64,000 nt of DNA from an uncultured Lachnospiraceae bacterium (GCA_947626745.1 CANQTF010000006.1:62001-126000), one strand, 5' to 3'; counted from the stretch's first letter, positions 8,892-19,120 are shown. Numbers and translations are program-made. Notes: generated from the letters alone by a model not told the origin.

Positions 8892-9698
8892 TTATCCCTG
8901 TTCTCTCCCGTTCATCTGCCGCCGGAAGGTCTCCACATACTCTTTCGCGACGTCCGCGCTGTAACCGTTCTCCTCCATGAGATTGATAAAATGAGAGCCG
9001 ACGATACAGCCGTCGATAGTGTGCTTCATCGGCACAACGTCCGCCGCCGTGCGGATGCCAAAGCCCATCATCACGGGAATCTTCGACACGCTCTTGACCT
9101 GCTCCAAGTAGTTGATGACGTTTCGGTGGAAATCGGCCGCCTGTCCCGTCACACCCATCGAGGACACACAGTAGACGAAGCCCCTCGCGTGCTCCAAGAT
9201 CATCGGGACGCGATCGCCGGACACCGGCGTCACGAGCTGTATGAGGATCGGCGCTCCCTCCCTCGCGTCGAGCACGTCCTGAAGCTGTTTCTGTTCCTCG
9301 TAGGGCAGATCCGGTATGATCAGCCCGTCCACGCCCACCTCGATGCACTTGTCGGCAAACGCTTCCATGCCATAGTGGGTGACCGTGTTGAAATACATCA
9401 TGAAGACAAGCGGGACGCCGCAGCCGTCCGCGCGGATCCCGGCCACCATGTCAAACACCTTCCGCAGATTGACGCCCTGCCGGATCGCCTTGTAGGACGC
9501 CGCCTGGATCACCGGGCCGTCCGCCACCGGATCGGAGAACGGGATCCCCAGCTCCACCACGTCGATCTGCGCCTCCTCCAACGCCTTCACCAGCCCTGCG
9601 CAGCCCTGCATATCGGGCAGCCCGGCGGTCATATAGGTGATGAACGCCTTGTCGCCGCGCTCCTTTACCTGCCGTAATCTCTCCTCTATCCTGTTCAT
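8892..9698 (-). CDS. trpA: Tryptophan synthase alpha chain
   Basis: Cleaves indole-3-glycerol phosphate to indole and glyceraldehyde 3-phosphate; indole passes to TrpB. The 268-residue TIM barrel shows the catalytic pair in VVELGIPFSDPVADGP (Glu near 49, Asp near 60), the family motif ITYMTAGLPD at the first strand and the phosphate-binding GFGIRTAAD. It is the last gene of the trp operon, 24 bases after trpB, and ends before the terminator at 8856. Confidence 0.97.
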   Translation of the reverse strand: MNRIEERLRQVKERGDKAFITYMTAGLPDMQGCAGLVKALEEAQIDVVELGIPFSDPVADGPVIQAASYKAIRQGVNLRKVFDMVAGIRADGCGVPLVFMMYFNTVTHYGMEAFADKCIEVGVDGLIIPDLPYEEQKQLQDVLDAREGAPILIQLVTPVSGDRVPMILEHARGFVYCVSSMGVTGQAADFHRNVINYLEQVKSVSKIPVMMGFGIRTAADVVPMKHTIDGCIVGSHFINLMEENGYSADVAKEYVETFRRQMNGREQG

Positions 9699-9722
9699 GT
9701 CATTGTTCCTCCCGCATATCTG

Positions 9723-10907
9723 TCAGTTTAAATACCCTTTCCCGCTGAAATAAGATTCGATCGTGTGTACATCCTTGTCGCCGCGCCCCGACAGACAAAG
9801 TACGATCGCCTGATCCGGCGTCATCGTCTTGGCTTTCTTGAAAGCGTACGCAAGCGCATGCGCGCTCTCAATGGCCGGAATGATGCCTTCAAGTTTACAT
9901 AACTCTGCCAGCGCCTCCATCGCCTCATCGTCCGTGATCGACACATACTGCGCCCGTCCGCTGTCACGCAGATAAGCGTGCTCCGGCCCTACGCCGGGGT
10001 AGTCGAGTCCGGCCGAAATGGAATGCGCAAGCTGTACATTGCCGTCCTCGTCCTGCAGAAGATAGGAGCGCATACCGTGCAGCGTGCCGGGTCTGCCGAG
10101 CGCCATGGCGGAAGCATGCTTGCCGCTCTCGATCCCCATGCCAGCCGCTTCCACGCCGATCAGCTCCACCGACGGCTCGTCGATGAAATCCGCAAACATG
10201 CCGATCGAGTTGGAGCCGCCGCCCACACAGGCCATGACGACGTCGGGCAGTCTTCCCTCTTTCTCCCGGAACTGTCTCTTCGCCTCCACACTGATGCACT
10301 TCTGAAACTCCTTGACCATTCTCGGATAAGGGTGCGGGCCTACTGCGGAACCGATCACATAGAAAGTATCCTCGGCCTCCTTTGCCCAAGTGCGGATCGC
10401 CTCGTTGGTGGCGTCCTTTAACGTGTTGCTTCCCGACTGCACGCTCACCACCTCCGCGCCGAGCAGCTCCATGCGCATCACGTTCAGGCGCTGCCGCTCG
10501 ATATCCTCGGATCCCATATAGACCTTGCACTCCATATTGAAGAGCGCCGCGCCCGTGGCCGTCGCCACGCCGTGCTGCCCCGCGCCCGTCTCCGCGATGA
10601 CCTTCGTCTTGCCCATCCGTCTCGCCAGAAGGATCTGTCCGATGACGTTGTTGATCTTGTGCGCTCCCGTATGGTTCAGATCCTCGCGTTTGAGATAGAT
10701 CTTCGTGCCGTACTTCTCAGAGAGGCGTCCCGCATAATACAGCGGCGTCTCACGCCCCACGTACTCGCGCAGATAATAGTTGTACTCCTCCCAGAATTTC
10801 GGGTCGGCGATCGCCTCCTCAAAGGCGCGCTCCAGCTCCGCCAGCGTATTCATCAGCGTCTCCGCCACATACTGGCCGCCGAATTCTCCGTAATACTTAT
10901 TGCTCAT
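9723..10907 (-). CDS. trpB: Tryptophan synthase beta chain
   Basis: PLP enzyme that condenses indole with serine to give tryptophan. The 394-residue product has the PLP lysine in [10 protein letters not shown] (near residue 83), the phosphate-binding loop GGGSNSIG and the GAGQHGVA loop. A longer start at 10919 would place its ATG inside the ribosome site; GGAGG precedes the ATG at 10907 (MSNKYYGEF), which is chosen. It is the standard TrpB1 type that pairs with TrpA, encoded directly downstream. Confidence 0.97.
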   Translation of the reverse strand: MSNKYYGEFGGQYVAETLMNTLAELERAFEEAIADPKFWEEYNYYLREYVGRETPLYYAGRLSEKYGTKIYLKREDLNHTGAHKINNVIGQILLARRMGKTKVIAETGAGQHGVATATGAALFNMECKVYMGSEDIERQRLNVMRMELLGAEVVSVQSGSNTLKDATNEAIRTWAKEAEDTFYVIGSAVGPHPYPRMVKEFQKCISVEAKRQFREKEGRLPDVVMACVGGGSNSIGMFADFIDEPSVELIGVEAAGMGIESGKHASAMALGRPGTLHGMRSYLLQDEDGNVQLAHSISAGLDYPGVGPEHAYLRDSGRAQYVSITDDEAMEALAELCKLEGIIPAIESAHALAYAFKKAKTMTPDQAIVLCLSGRGDKDVHTIESYFSGKGYLN

Positions 10908-10997
10908 CTCGTCCTCCATTCCGAAGCGTTCCCGCTCCTTGCTATCTGTGAACGCACCGCCGCGCGGCGGGCGTCTTTTCTTCTCAACGCGAACGTC

Positions 10998-11657
10998 TCA
11001 TCGCATCTGCCTGACCGCACGCACAAACGCTCTAAGCTTCTCTCTGTCTTTGCCGTCCCGCGTATCCTTCTCCACGCCGCTCGAGACATCTACCGCATCG
11101 GGCTCCACCCTTCTGACTGCCTCTGCGACATTGGACGGATCCAGACCGCCCGCGAGAAATACCGGCTTTTCGTCCCGCGGAAGCAGCCTGAGCACTTCCC
11201 AGTCAAAGGTCTTCCCGCTTCCGGGCTTTCCCGCGTCAAAGAGATACGCCTCCACCTTCCTGCAAAGACGGGCTTTCTCATACGCCTCTCTCTCTAAGCC
11301 GTTGAATGCCCGTATCACCGGTATATGAACGGCGGCGAGCGTCTCCTCGGACAGCGTGCCGTGTATCTGGATCCTGTCAAAGCCCGCGTTCTGTATCTCC
11401 TCCGTCTGCGCCGGGTCAGGCGACACCGTGACCGCCACCACGCGGATCGGCTCTCCGGACAACGCTCTTGCGCCCTGCAGCGCCGACAGGATCTCCCGCG
11501 CCTGTGCGATCGTCCTGTTGCGGCGGCTTTGGGGATAAAACACCACGATCCCCGCATAGTCCACGCGCTCCTGTGCGATCCACGATGCCTCCTCCGCGGA
11601 AGTAAGCCCGCAGATCTTGATCTTGGTAAGACTGTTCTTTGTCCCTTGCTGCTCCAT
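10998..11657 (-). CDS. trpF: Phosphoribosylanthranilate isomerase
   Basis: Performs the Amadori rearrangement of phosphoribosylanthranilate, the third specific step to tryptophan. The 219-residue barrel begins with KIKICGLTSAEEA, which holds the catalytic cysteine, and has the phosphate-site residues FLAGGLDPSNV and DVSSGVE near the C-terminus (catalytic Asp in the latter strand region). No clear ribosome site precedes the ATG at 11657, so the start is slightly uncertain. It lies 41 bases after trpC and 90 before trpB. Confidence 0.94.
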   Translation of the reverse strand: MEQQGTKNSLTKIKICGLTSAEEASWIAQERVDYAGIVVFYPQSRRNRTIAQAREILSALQGARALSGEPIRVVAVTVSPDPAQTEEIQNAGFDRIQIHGTLSEETLAAVHIPVIRAFNGLEREAYEKARLCRKVEAYLFDAGKPGSGKTFDWEVLRLLPRDEKPVFLAGGLDPSNVAEAVRRVEPDAVDVSSGVEKDTRDGKDREKLRAFVRAVRQMR

Positions 11658-11698
11658 ATCGAATCACACCCGTCTGAAACGCTGCCTCCGGCGGCAGC

Positions 11699-12475
11699 TT
11701 ATTCACATTCCTTCCATCGCTGCGCCAGCGCTTTCGGATCCTCGGCCTCCATAAAGACCGTTCCGATCAGCAGCGCGTCCGCGCCGGCTTTCTTCAGAAA
11801 AGCCACATCGGCCTCGTTCTCCACGCCGCTCTCCGAGACGAGGAGCGTTCCCTCCGGTATCATCTGCGCCAGCCGCTTCGTGGTGTTCAGATCTATGCTG
11901 AAATCCTTCAGGTTGCGGTTGTTGACGCCGATGATCTTCGCGTCCAGTCCCACCGCGCGCATCATTTCCCGCTCATCATGCACCTCCACGAGAACGTCCA
12001 TGCCGAGGCTGTACGCCAGCTCGTAGAACAGCTTCAGTTCCCTGTCGTCCAATATCGCCGCGATCAGCAGGATACAGTCCGCGCCGATCACCTTCGCCTC
12101 GAAGATCTGGTAGGGATCGATAATAAAATCCTTGCGGATCATCGGCAGCTCGGAGATCGCCCTGATCTGCCGGAAATAGTCCACGCTGCCCAGAAAGTGA
12201 TCCTCCTCCGTCAGGCAGGAGATAGCGTCCACCGAGGCGTTGTACCGGTCTATCCTGTCCGTCAGCTCTATCTTGTTGTTCATCTTTCCGTGACTCGGCG
12301 ACGCCTTCTTGAACTCTCCGATAATGGAAAGCCCCTCCTTCGCGATCGCCTGATAGAAGCCGGCGCTCACCCTGTCGCAGGACGCCGCCTCCTCCTTCAT
12401 CTGTTCCTCGGAAATCCGCGCCTTATGCTCTGTCAGACGTTTTCTTTTGTCAGCTACGATCTCATCTAAAATCAT
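11699..12475 (-). CDS. trpC: Indole-3-glycerol phosphate synthase
   Basis: Closes the indole ring from the TrpF product. The 258-residue protein starts with the family's MILDEIVADKR and carries EFKKASPSHG (usually SPSKG in this family), the catalytic-lysine segment MIRKDFIIDPYQ and LLVSESGV. It is a free-standing enzyme, not fused to TrpF as in enterobacteria. It follows trpG by only 19 bases, which leaves no room for trpD. Confidence 0.96.
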   Translation of the reverse strand: MILDEIVADKRKRLTEHKARISEEQMKEEAASCDRVSAGFYQAIAKEGLSIIGEFKKASPSHGKMNNKIELTDRIDRYNASVDAISCLTEEDHFLGSVDYFRQIRAISELPMIRKDFIIDPYQIFEAKVIGADCILLIAAILDDRELKLFYELAYSLGMDVLVEVHDEREMMRAVGLDAKIIGVNNRNLKDFSIDLNTTKRLAQMIPEGTLLVSESGVENEADVAFLKKAGADALLIGTVFMEAEDPKALAQRWKECE

Positions 12476-12494
12476 GCCCCGCTCCTTTACCTGG

Positions 12495-13064
12495 TCATAC
12501 GACCCCGTTCACAAAATTTTCGATCAGTCTCTTGCCGTGCTCCGTGTAAATGGATTCCGGGTGAAACTGCAGCCCGACCACCGGATACTCCCTGTGGCGG
12601 ATCGCCATGATCTCACCGTCCTTTGTCTGCGCCATGATCTGAAGACATTCCGGCAGATCCTCTCTCTGCACGGCCAGCGAGTGATACCTCGCCACTCTGA
12701 TAGGCGACGGGATCCCCGTAAAAACGCTTGTGCCGTCGTGCTCGATCTCACTCTGCTTTCCGTGAAAGATCGCCTTGGCATAGGACACCGTTCCGCCCAA
12801 AGCCTCCCCGATGCACTGGTGCCCGAGACAGATGCCGAGGATCGGCTTTTTGCCCGTAAAATGTCTGACCGTTTCCATACATATCCCCGCCTCCTTCGGA
12901 CTCTTGGGTCCGGGAGACAGGACGATCCTGTCAGGATCGAGCGCCTCGATCTGTTCGAGCGTGATCCTGTCGTTCCTGACCACCTCGATATCGCTTGTGA
13001 AGGTGCCGATATACTGGTATAGATTATAAGTAAACGAATCGTAATTATCAATGAGCAAGATCAT
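12495..13064 (-). CDS. trpG: Anthranilate synthase component II (glutamine amidotransferase)
   Basis: A 189-residue class-I glutaminase that supplies ammonia to TrpE. The nucleophile is in GICLGHQ, and the His/Glu pair is in LQFHPESI. It could also serve p-aminobenzoate synthesis, as in other Gram-positives. A longer frame exists, but the ATG at 13064 (MILLIDNYDS) overlaps the trpE stop as ATGA with a GGAGGAGG site upstream, which fixes the start. It is not fused to TrpD. Confidence 0.96.
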   Translation of the reverse strand: MILLIDNYDSFTYNLYQYIGTFTSDIEVVRNDRITLEQIEALDPDRIVLSPGPKSPKEAGICMETVRHFTGKKPILGICLGHQCIGEALGGTVSYAKAIFHGKQSEIEHDGTSVFTGIPSPIRVARYHSLAVQREDLPECLQIMAQTKDGEIMAIRHREYPVVGLQFHPESIYTEHGKRLIENFVNGVV

Positions 13065-14476
13065 AAATTTTCCTCCTCCACCAGCGTCTTGGCGAGCGCC
13101 ATCACCTTGTTGCAGCACTCTTTATACTCCGACTCGCCCACGGAATCCGCCACGATCCCTGCGCCGGCCTGCAGATACACTTTATTGCCCTTCTTGACCA
13201 TAGTGCGGATCGTGATGCACATATCCATGTTGCCGTTGAAGCCCACATAGCCGGTGGCGCCGCCGTACAGGCCCCTGCGCACCGTTTCCAGCTCGTCGAT
13301 GATCTCCATCGCGCGGATCTTCGGCGCGCCGGAAAGCGTTCCCGCCGGCAGGAAAGAAGCCACCAGATCGAGCGGGTGCCGCTCGCCTTTTTTCTTGCCT
13401 TCCACGAGGGAAACGATGTGCATGACATGGGAATAATTCTGCACGTTCATGAACTGCGTCACCTTGACCGTGCCAAACTCCGCGATCCTTCCCATATCGT
13501 TTCTCGCCAGATCCACCAGCATGACATGCTCCGCGCGCTCCTTCTCGTCACGCAGGAGTTCGTCCCGAAGAAGCTGGTCCTCCTCCTCGTCCCTGCCGCG
13601 GCGTCTCGTGCCCGCGATAGGGCAGGTACACACCTTGTTGTCCGTCTGCTTCACCAGCATCTCCGGGCTGGAGCCGATGATCTCAAAATCCCCGAAGTTA
13701 AAGTAATACAGATAAGGGGAAGGATTCAACTCGCGCAGCTCCTTGTAGAGCGTCAGCCCGTCGTGCCCCGTCTCTATCGTCCAGCGCTGCGATAGGACGG
13801 TCTGGAAGATATGGCCTTCCCTGATGTAATGCTTGATCTGCTCGACCTTGTCACAGTATTCCGCCAAGGTGTCCGTCTTGTGTATGATCTTTCCGTCATG
13901 TACGAACTTCTCCGGCTGTCCCGCGTCCTTCATGCTGTCCCTGACAAGCGCCACGAGATCCGCCGCTTTCTTCTCTCCGGCCGCGCGCCCTTCCGGCGTG
14001 TCCTCCTCCAGCGCAACGCCCGTCATCGTCTCCGCCCTGTGGTCGATGATGATGAACTCCTTGGTGAGCATGAGCTGGATCGTCTCGATCCCGATATCGT
14101 CCGGATTCTCATCCGGCAGTTTCTCGCTGTAACGTATAAAGTCATAGGCGAGACTCCCTACCAGTCCGCCGATCATGGCAAGCTCGCCCTCGTCCTTGAC
14201 TACCTCGAACTCGTCGTAATACTCCTTCAAACGCTCCAGCGGATTGCCTTCCCTGATTTCGACGCTGCCGTCCGCCTTCGTGATCGTAAGGCTCATGCCT
14301 TTCGAGGAGATGATCTCCTCGGGGTCGATGCCAAAGAAAGAATATCTGTCATAGTTCTTATCGTAACTCTCCAAAAGGAAACATTTCCTGTTTCCCGCGA
14401 TCCCCTCAAACATAGAGATCGCTTTCTCGTCTACGATGCTGACCGTCTTGCGGTACGCGCGCAGTTTTCGTTTCAT
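13061..14476 (-). CDS. trpE: Anthranilate synthase component I
   Basis: Makes anthranilate from chorismate with TrpG. The 471-residue protein has the feedback-site motif LLES near residue 34, which binds tryptophan, and the chorismate-enzyme motifs SSPEMLVK, CPIAGTRRRG and LPAGTLSGAPK. It is the first gene of the operon and lies about 340 bases downstream of the T-box terminator. A ribosome site, GGAGG, precedes the ATG. Confidence 0.97.
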   Translation of the reverse strand: MKRKLRAYRKTVSIVDEKAISMFEGIAGNRKCFLLESYDKNYDRYSFFGIDPEEIISSKGMSLTITKADGSVEIREGNPLERLKEYYDEFEVVKDEGELAMIGGLVGSLAYDFIRYSEKLPDENPDDIGIETIQLMLTKEFIIIDHRAETMTGVALEEDTPEGRAAGEKKAADLVALVRDSMKDAGQPEKFVHDGKIIHKTDTLAEYCDKVEQIKHYIREGHIFQTVLSQRWTIETGHDGLTLYKELRELNPSPYLYYFNFGDFEIIGSSPEMLVKQTDNKVCTCPIAGTRRRGRDEEEDQLLRDELLRDEKERAEHVMLVDLARNDMGRIAEFGTVKVTQFMNVQNYSHVMHIVSLVEGKKKGERHPLDLVASFLPAGTLSGAPKIRAMEIIDELETVRRGLYGGATGYVGFNGNMDMCITIRTMVKKGNKVYLQAGAGIVADSVGESEYKECCNKVMALAKTLVEEENL

Positions 14477-14508
14477 GGATCGTCCTCCCTTTTTCCTTAA
14501 ATAGCACT

Positions 14509-14691
14509 TAAGCGCTTTTGCCGGTGCTTCGCCGCTATCGTGCTCATGCGCTTATCCGAAAATCGCGAATAAGCGCTTTTGCCGGTGCTTCGCTCCTATC
14601 GCGCTCATGCACTTATCCGAAAATCGCGAATAAGCGCTTTTGCCGGCGCTTCGCCGCCATCGTGCTCATGCGCTTATCCGAAAATCGCGAA
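14509..14691. repeat. Three tandem 61-bp repeats in the trp leader
   Basis: Units at 14509-14569, 14570-14630 and 14631-14691 differ at only a few positions. Each begins TAAGCGCTTTTGCCGG and ends ATCGCGAA; a fourth copy diverges after TAAGCAC at 14692. Each unit holds short inverted parts (GCGCTTTT, CGCGAATAAGCGC across the junction) that could fold. There is no coding signal. The stretch 14692-14811 adds hairpins GAAATGC/GCATTTC and ATCCTTCATGC/GCATGAGGAT. Confidence 0.9.
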
Positions 14692-14811
14692 TAAGCACAT
14701 TCGAAATGCTCCGCATTTCTCATCGCGTTGCTCGCCGCAAGGCTCCCGGCGGAATCCTTCATGCAAGCATGAGGATCACGCCGTCCGCCTTTCGGCTCTG
14801 CTTATTCGCGC

Positions 14812-15100
14812 AAAAGGCGGGCATCTTCCAATCGGAAAATACCCGCCACCAATTCAAGCTACTGACACGATACAGATACGGGACATATCGTCCGATATCC
14901 TTCTCTTTAACGCAGAGTTACGGCCCAGTCTACTGACGGCCCCGCCGCTTTCGACCTGCATCTCACAAACCCATTCCCACCTGCGTTCCATATCGGTTTC
15001 CACCGTTCCCGACTCTCTGTGATGTCCCTGCCTGTGGTACTCTCTTTGCTCACTGACTTTTCGATTATGATGCTGTAACTGACCGCCGGCTTACGCCGAC
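14812..15100 (-). ncRNA. Trp-type T-box leader with terminator
   Basis: The minus-strand leader of trpE reads as a T-box. It has AGAGAGTACC (the AGUA element of stem I), ACAGAGAGTCGG and GGTGGAAACCGA (distal stem I elements), and a specifier loop GGGAATGGG with the Trp codon TGG followed by a purine. Then comes the stem III element TGCGTTAAAGA and the antiterminator region GAATTGGTGGC, whose TGGC can pair with the GCCA end of tRNA-Trp. The competing terminator is GGCGGGTATTTTCC with its complement (14816-14847) and TTTTG. Uncharged tRNA-Trp should permit read-through. Confidence 0.85.
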
Positions 15101-15106
15101 ACATTT

Positions 15107-15135
15107 ATAGTAATACACTGACGTGATAAAGTCAA
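15107..15135 (-). promoter_or_regulatory. trpE: Promoter of the trp operon
   Basis: TTGACT (15130-15135) and TACTAT (15107-15112) on the minus strand with an exact 17-bp spacer, placing the start of transcription just before the T-box. Confidence 0.85.
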
Positions 15136-15142
15136 CCGTAAA

Positions 15143-16582
15143 TTACTGCAGCTGTTTTGCAAGCGCCAAGATACCCTCGAGCATCTCCCTGCACGCCTGC
15201 ATATCCTGCACAGTCGCCTCAGAGGTCCGAAGCCCTTCCATACTGGAAGCGGCCACCTCCTCGCTCGCCGCCGACAACTGCGAGATATCGTCCGAGATCG
15301 CGTTTGTGCTGTCCAGAATGCCCGCTATGACCTTCTCGCTGTCACGAACGCCCTGCGCCATATTATGCACTTCCTCGTCCACAGCCGCGAACTTTTCCTT
15401 GGTCTCGCCGATCAGCTCGTTCTGCCTGTTGATAGACTCCACCGCGCTGTCCACGCTCTCGCTCACGCTCTTGGTGTCTTGGATCAGTTCGCTGATGATG
15501 TGCGTGATGCTGTTGGAAGCGTCCTTCGTCTGCTCGGAGAGCTGTCTGATCTCCTCCGCTACCACCGCGAAGCCCTTGCCGGCTTCTCCCGCGCGCGCCG
15601 CCTCAATGGACGCATTAAGCGCAAGAAGGTTCGTCTGGCTGGAGATCGAGAGGATCACGCTGATGAAATTCTGCACCTCCGAGACCTTTTCGCTCAGCCT
15701 GTTGCTGACCGCCACGGTCTCGCCGCTTGCCTCCTCCACGTTCTGCGCCTGTTTCCGCAGGTTCTCGACCACCTCCGCGCCTTGGGACACCATGCTGTTG
15801 GCTCTGGCCGACGCGGCGATCAGCTGCTTCATGCTCTCTTCCACCGAATCCGTGTTGCTGCGGATATCCATGCACATATCAGCCTGGCGCTGAATGGACT
15901 GCGCCGTGGCGTCCGTGCTCTCCGCGATATTCGTCATGGCAAAGTTGTTTGTGTCCACATTTCCCTGCAGATCGTTCAGGCGTTCCATCGCGCTGTCAAA
16001 ATTGCGGATGATATCGGCCGCCACCTGAACCATCTTCTGCTGGCTGGCCTCCTGCACCTTAGCCGCTTCTCCCACCGCGCTCACGTTCTCGTCGTTGAAT
16101 ACGATCAGCAACTTGGAGATCCTGATAGAAGCGTATGCCACCAACAGACAGGTCAGAAAAGCCAGCTGCACCGCCGAAGCCTGTTCGCCGCTTACGGTGA
16201 ACAGCTTGATAAAATTCACGAGAACAATAGCCGCGTTGCCGCATACCACAAGCCTTCTGTTATGGTATGCCATCGCGCCGAACAGCACCGGAAACGCGTA
16301 CGCATACACGCCCGAATCCACGCCGAGGAGCACGATCACCGCATATGCCGCCGTGGCGCATATCATCATGGCGACCGCTCCCTTCTTGTGGTCGCGCCAC
16401 AGGACATAAAAGACGACCGTTCCGATGCACGACAGCACGGAGACGATGACCTTGAGATACCCCTGCCATGTAGGATCCGCGTGCAGCGCCGTATAACCCA
16501 TCGCCACGATAAAGTACAGCAGAATTACGATGATCACCGAGAATACGGTCTTATTTGCCCTTTTGTATTGTGATTCCGTCAT
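15143..16582 (-). CDS. Methyl-accepting chemotaxis protein with multi-helix membrane domain
   Basis: A 479-residue receptor. Instead of an extracytoplasmic sensor, the first ~180 residues form about six closely packed hydrophobic helices. The cytoplasmic signalling domain follows, with its tip [20 protein letters not shown]. It may sense a membrane-linked or energy signal, as other multi-span receptors do; this is inference. A longer frame exists, but GGGGGAGG precedes the ATG at 16582 (MTESQYKR). The gene stops eight bases before the trp -35 box. Confidence 0.92.
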   Translation of the reverse strand: MTESQYKRANKTVFSVIIVILLYFIVAMGYTALHADPTWQGYLKVIVSVLSCIGTVVFYVLWRDHKKGAVAMMICATAAYAVIVLLGVDSGVYAYAFPVLFGAMAYHNRRLVVCGNAAIVLVNFIKLFTVSGEQASAVQLAFLTCLLVAYASIRISKLLIVFNDENVSAVGEAAKVQEASQQKMVQVAADIIRNFDSAMERLNDLQGNVDTNNFAMTNIAESTDATAQSIQRQADMCMDIRSNTDSVEESMKQLIAASARANSMVSQGAEVVENLRKQAQNVEEASGETVAVSNRLSEKVSEVQNFISVILSISSQTNLLALNASIEAARAGEAGKGFAVVAEEIRQLSEQTKDASNSITHIISELIQDTKSVSESVDSAVESINRQNELIGETKEKFAAVDEEVHNMAQGVRDSEKVIAGILDSTNAISDDISQLSAASEEVAASSMEGLRTSEATVQDMQACREMLEGILALAKQLQ

Positions 16583-16715
16583 TGTAAATACCTCCCCCTT
16601 ATGTACCGTCACCCATGTACGGCGGCATGTTCCGCCGTCATAGAGTATTTTAACACACCGTCTTTCAGATTTCCATACCTTCCGCGCAAACCGGCGCGTT
16701 AATTTTCTGTGTCCT

Positions 16716-18536
16716 CTACGCGCCGGGAAGCTCCTGTATCACCGTCTCCGGCAGCCACTTTCTGAGCAGTGCGCTAAGCGCCGCCATGTCGATCGGCTTC
16801 GGCAGGAAATCGTTCATCCCGCCCGCCAGAAACTGTTTCTCCATGTCCTTGACCGCATTGGCGGAGAGGGCGATGATTGGAAGCGAAGCGGTGTACGCCG
16901 TTCCCGTCGCGCGGATCAGCCCGGCGGCCTCGATACCGTCCATCTCCGGCATCATGTGATCCATGAACACGAGATCATAGCCTTCGCGGCTCCTTATCAT
17001 ATCCACGCAGTCCCGCCCGTTGTCCACCAGATCGGGAACGATGCCGAACTTCTTGAGCAGCCCCGCCGCCACGCGCAGATTTACCTTGTTGTCGTCCACC
17101 ACCAGCACCTTGGCCTCCGGCGCTTTAAAATCCACGGCGAACTGTTTGCGCACCACATTTTTCCTGTTCTTACTGTACTCGCACGGCGTCGCGTCGATCA
17201 CGCCCTGCACGATGTCGAACCGGAACGTGCTTCCCTTGCCGTACTCGCTCTCCACGCTGATGTGTCCGTCCATGCTCTCCACTAACAGCTTACAGATAGA
17301 AAGCCCCAGTCCCGTGCCCTCGATGCCCCTGTTCCGCTTCATGTCCACCTGCTCAAAGGCGTCAAACAGCTTGTCGATATCTTCCCGCTTGATGCCGATG
17401 CCCGTGTCCGCCACGCGAAAGGCCAGCCGTCCGCTGTCCGCACCGCCCGGCTGCCACGAGATGCCTAACGTGACCGTTCCCTCGTGGGTGAACTTGACGG
17501 CATTCCCCATGATATTGATCAGGATCTGCTTGATCCTGCCGGTATCGCCGCACAGCTTGCACGGCACATCGTCCGATATCTCCGCGACAAGCTCCACCGG
17601 CTTGTCCTTCACTCTCACATCCATCATGCCCATAACGTCATGTACGAGAGAGGCAAAGTAGTATTCCTCCGGCGTGATCGGCATCTTGCCCGACTCGATC
17701 TTGGAGAAATCGAGGATATCGTTGATGATGCTTAAAAGCCCGTCGCCCGACGACTTGATCGTCACCGCATATTCCCTGCCCTGCTCCGACAGCTTCTCGT
17801 CCAGAAGCATATCCGCCATGCCGCAGATCGCGTTCATGGGCGTCCTGATCTCGTGGGACATATTGGCAAGGAACGCGCTCTTCGCCTCGTTGGACGCCTC
17901 CGCCTCATGCATCAGCCGCTCCATCTCGTCCATGTTCTCCCGGATCGTTCGGGTGTGGTCCACCGCGACCATAGCCAGCACGCCGCAGCCGAACATCAGG
18001 CAGAAAATGTTGATCATGATATTCAGATACCGCAGAAAATTCCCGACAGCGTCCGCTCCCAGTTCATGCCGCGCCCCGAAGAGCGCGCCGATCCCCAGCT
18101 CCACAAAATACCACAGACACAGGATGATGACATTCTTGATCGGGTGAAAGATTCTTTTGTTCAGATTCTGACAGTCCAGCACATAGCCGGTCAGGAACGT
18201 AAACGGGATCACCGCCAGACAGTAGAGCGAGAACTGCGTATATTCGCCCAGAGCGGCGACCGATATGGTCGAATACAGAAGTATCTCCGTGACAAACATA
18301 TAGTAGACCAGCTTGATCCGGTTTTTGCCCGCATAATAAAATGCAGTGAGATAGAGGGATATACTGAAGATATTGACGAACGTCAGGAACATCCTGCCGC
18401 TGAGCCGCATGGCGACCATCAGCACAAAATGCACGATTGCAAGAGCAATGGCGCATATCCGAAGAAACACGTCATAGTTCATGATATTTACTTTGAAATG
18501 CTTGACCTGCTCCCACAGGCGCATGAACTTAGCCAT
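16716..18536 (-). CDS. Hybrid sensor histidine kinase/response regulator with six-helix membrane domain
   Basis: A 606-residue protein. About six membrane helices occupy residues 20-200. A HisKA dimerisation helix follows, with the phospho-accepting His228 in [11 protein letters not shown]. The ATPase domain has the DTGIGIK and [10 protein letters not shown] boxes. A receiver domain near residue 475 has [10 protein letters not shown], phospho-Asp in [11 protein letters not shown] and the conserved Lys in LPKPID. There is no large external sensor and no HPt or output domain, so it needs a separate phosphotransfer partner; the kinase at 20103 carries an HPt. Confidence 0.93.
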   Translation of the reverse strand: MAKFMRLWEQVKHFKVNIMNYDVFLRICAIALAIVHFVLMVAMRLSGRMFLTFVNIFSISLYLTAFYYAGKNRIKLVYYMFVTEILLYSTISVAALGEYTQFSLYCLAVIPFTFLTGYVLDCQNLNKRIFHPIKNVIILCLWYFVELGIGALFGARHELGADAVGNFLRYLNIMINIFCLMFGCGVLAMVAVDHTRTIRENMDEMERLMHEAEASNEAKSAFLANMSHEIRTPMNAICGMADMLLDEKLSEQGREYAVTIKSSGDGLLSIINDILDFSKIESGKMPITPEEYYFASLVHDVMGMMDVRVKDKPVELVAEISDDVPCKLCGDTGRIKQILINIMGNAVKFTHEGTVTLGISWQPGGADSGRLAFRVADTGIGIKREDIDKLFDAFEQVDMKRNRGIEGTGLGLSICKLLVESMDGHISVESEYGKGSTFRFDIVQGVIDATPCEYSKNRKNVVRKQFAVDFKAPEAKVLVVDDNKVNLRVAAGLLKKFGIVPDLVDNGRDCVDMIRSREGYDLVFMDHMMPEMDGIEAAGLIRATGTAYTASLPIIALSANAVKDMEKQFLAGGMNDFLPKPIDMAALSALLRKWLPETVIQELPGA

Positions 18537-18636
18537 ACAGATCCCCGATATCTCTCCAGTCCTTACACTCGCCCTGTCTCTACCATTCTACAATAGCACC
18601 CGCCGCAAATGCAAGGCATATTATGACGGTATGCCG

Positions 18637-19071
18637 CTAAATAACGTAATTGTCCGTAAGCTGTTCCTGCCACTCTGCCAGATCCGCCAGCGTCACCTTA
18701 TCGACGACACCGCTGATCGCGTCGTCCAGCATCTTCCACAGGCGCAGCGTAACGCAGCTGCTCTGTCTGGCGCAGTCGTTGACCTCATTGTCCAGACATG
18801 CCACGGGCGCAAGCGATCCTTCCGTCAGGCGCAAGATCATGCCGACCGTATACTTTGCCGGATCCTGCGCCAGACGGTAGCCGCCCTGCGGGCCGCGGAT
18901 GCTCTTCACATACCCGGCCTTGTTCAGCGTAGATATGATCTGCTCCAGATACTTGTCCGAGATCTCCTGTCTCGCCGCGATATCCTTGATCCGCACCGGC
19001 TCTCCGTTGTTGTTGAGCGCCAGATCGAGCATAAGGCGCAGGGCATACCTGCCCTTTGTCGAAATCTTCAT
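18637..19071 (-). CDS. Rrf2-family transcriptional regulator (IscR-like)
   Basis: A 144-residue winged-helix regulator that starts with the family signature MKISTKGRYALRLMLDLA. The Rrf2 wing motif is IRGPQGGYRLA. Three cysteines spaced as in iron-sulphur members (AC-LDNEVND-C-ARQSS-C, about residues 93-107) suggest a cluster-binding sensor of iron-sulphur status, cysteine or redox stress. No isc/suf or cysteine genes are adjacent, so the target is unknown. GGAGGAG precedes the ATG. Confidence 0.92.
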   Translation of the reverse strand: MKISTKGRYALRLMLDLALNNNGEPVRIKDIAARQEISDKYLEQIISTLNKAGYVKSIRGPQGGYRLAQDPAKYTVGMILRLTEGSLAPVACLDNEVNDCARQSSCVTLRLWKMLDDAISGVVDKVTLADLAEWQEQLTDNYVI

Positions 19072-19120
19072 ATCTCCTCCACCTGCTTTCCCGTCTTTTC
19101 TCCATAGTACACAGCCGTCA

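Noticed and set aside
14509-14691. Repeats considered as a CRISPR array
   Set aside because: The units are contiguous with no unique spacers, and no cas genes are nearby.
14907-15104. A 65-codon minus-strand frame with tryptophans, looking like a trp leader peptide
   Set aside because: The Trp residues are scattered, there is no good ribosome site, and the RNA fits a T-box far better than a ribosome-stalling leader peptide.
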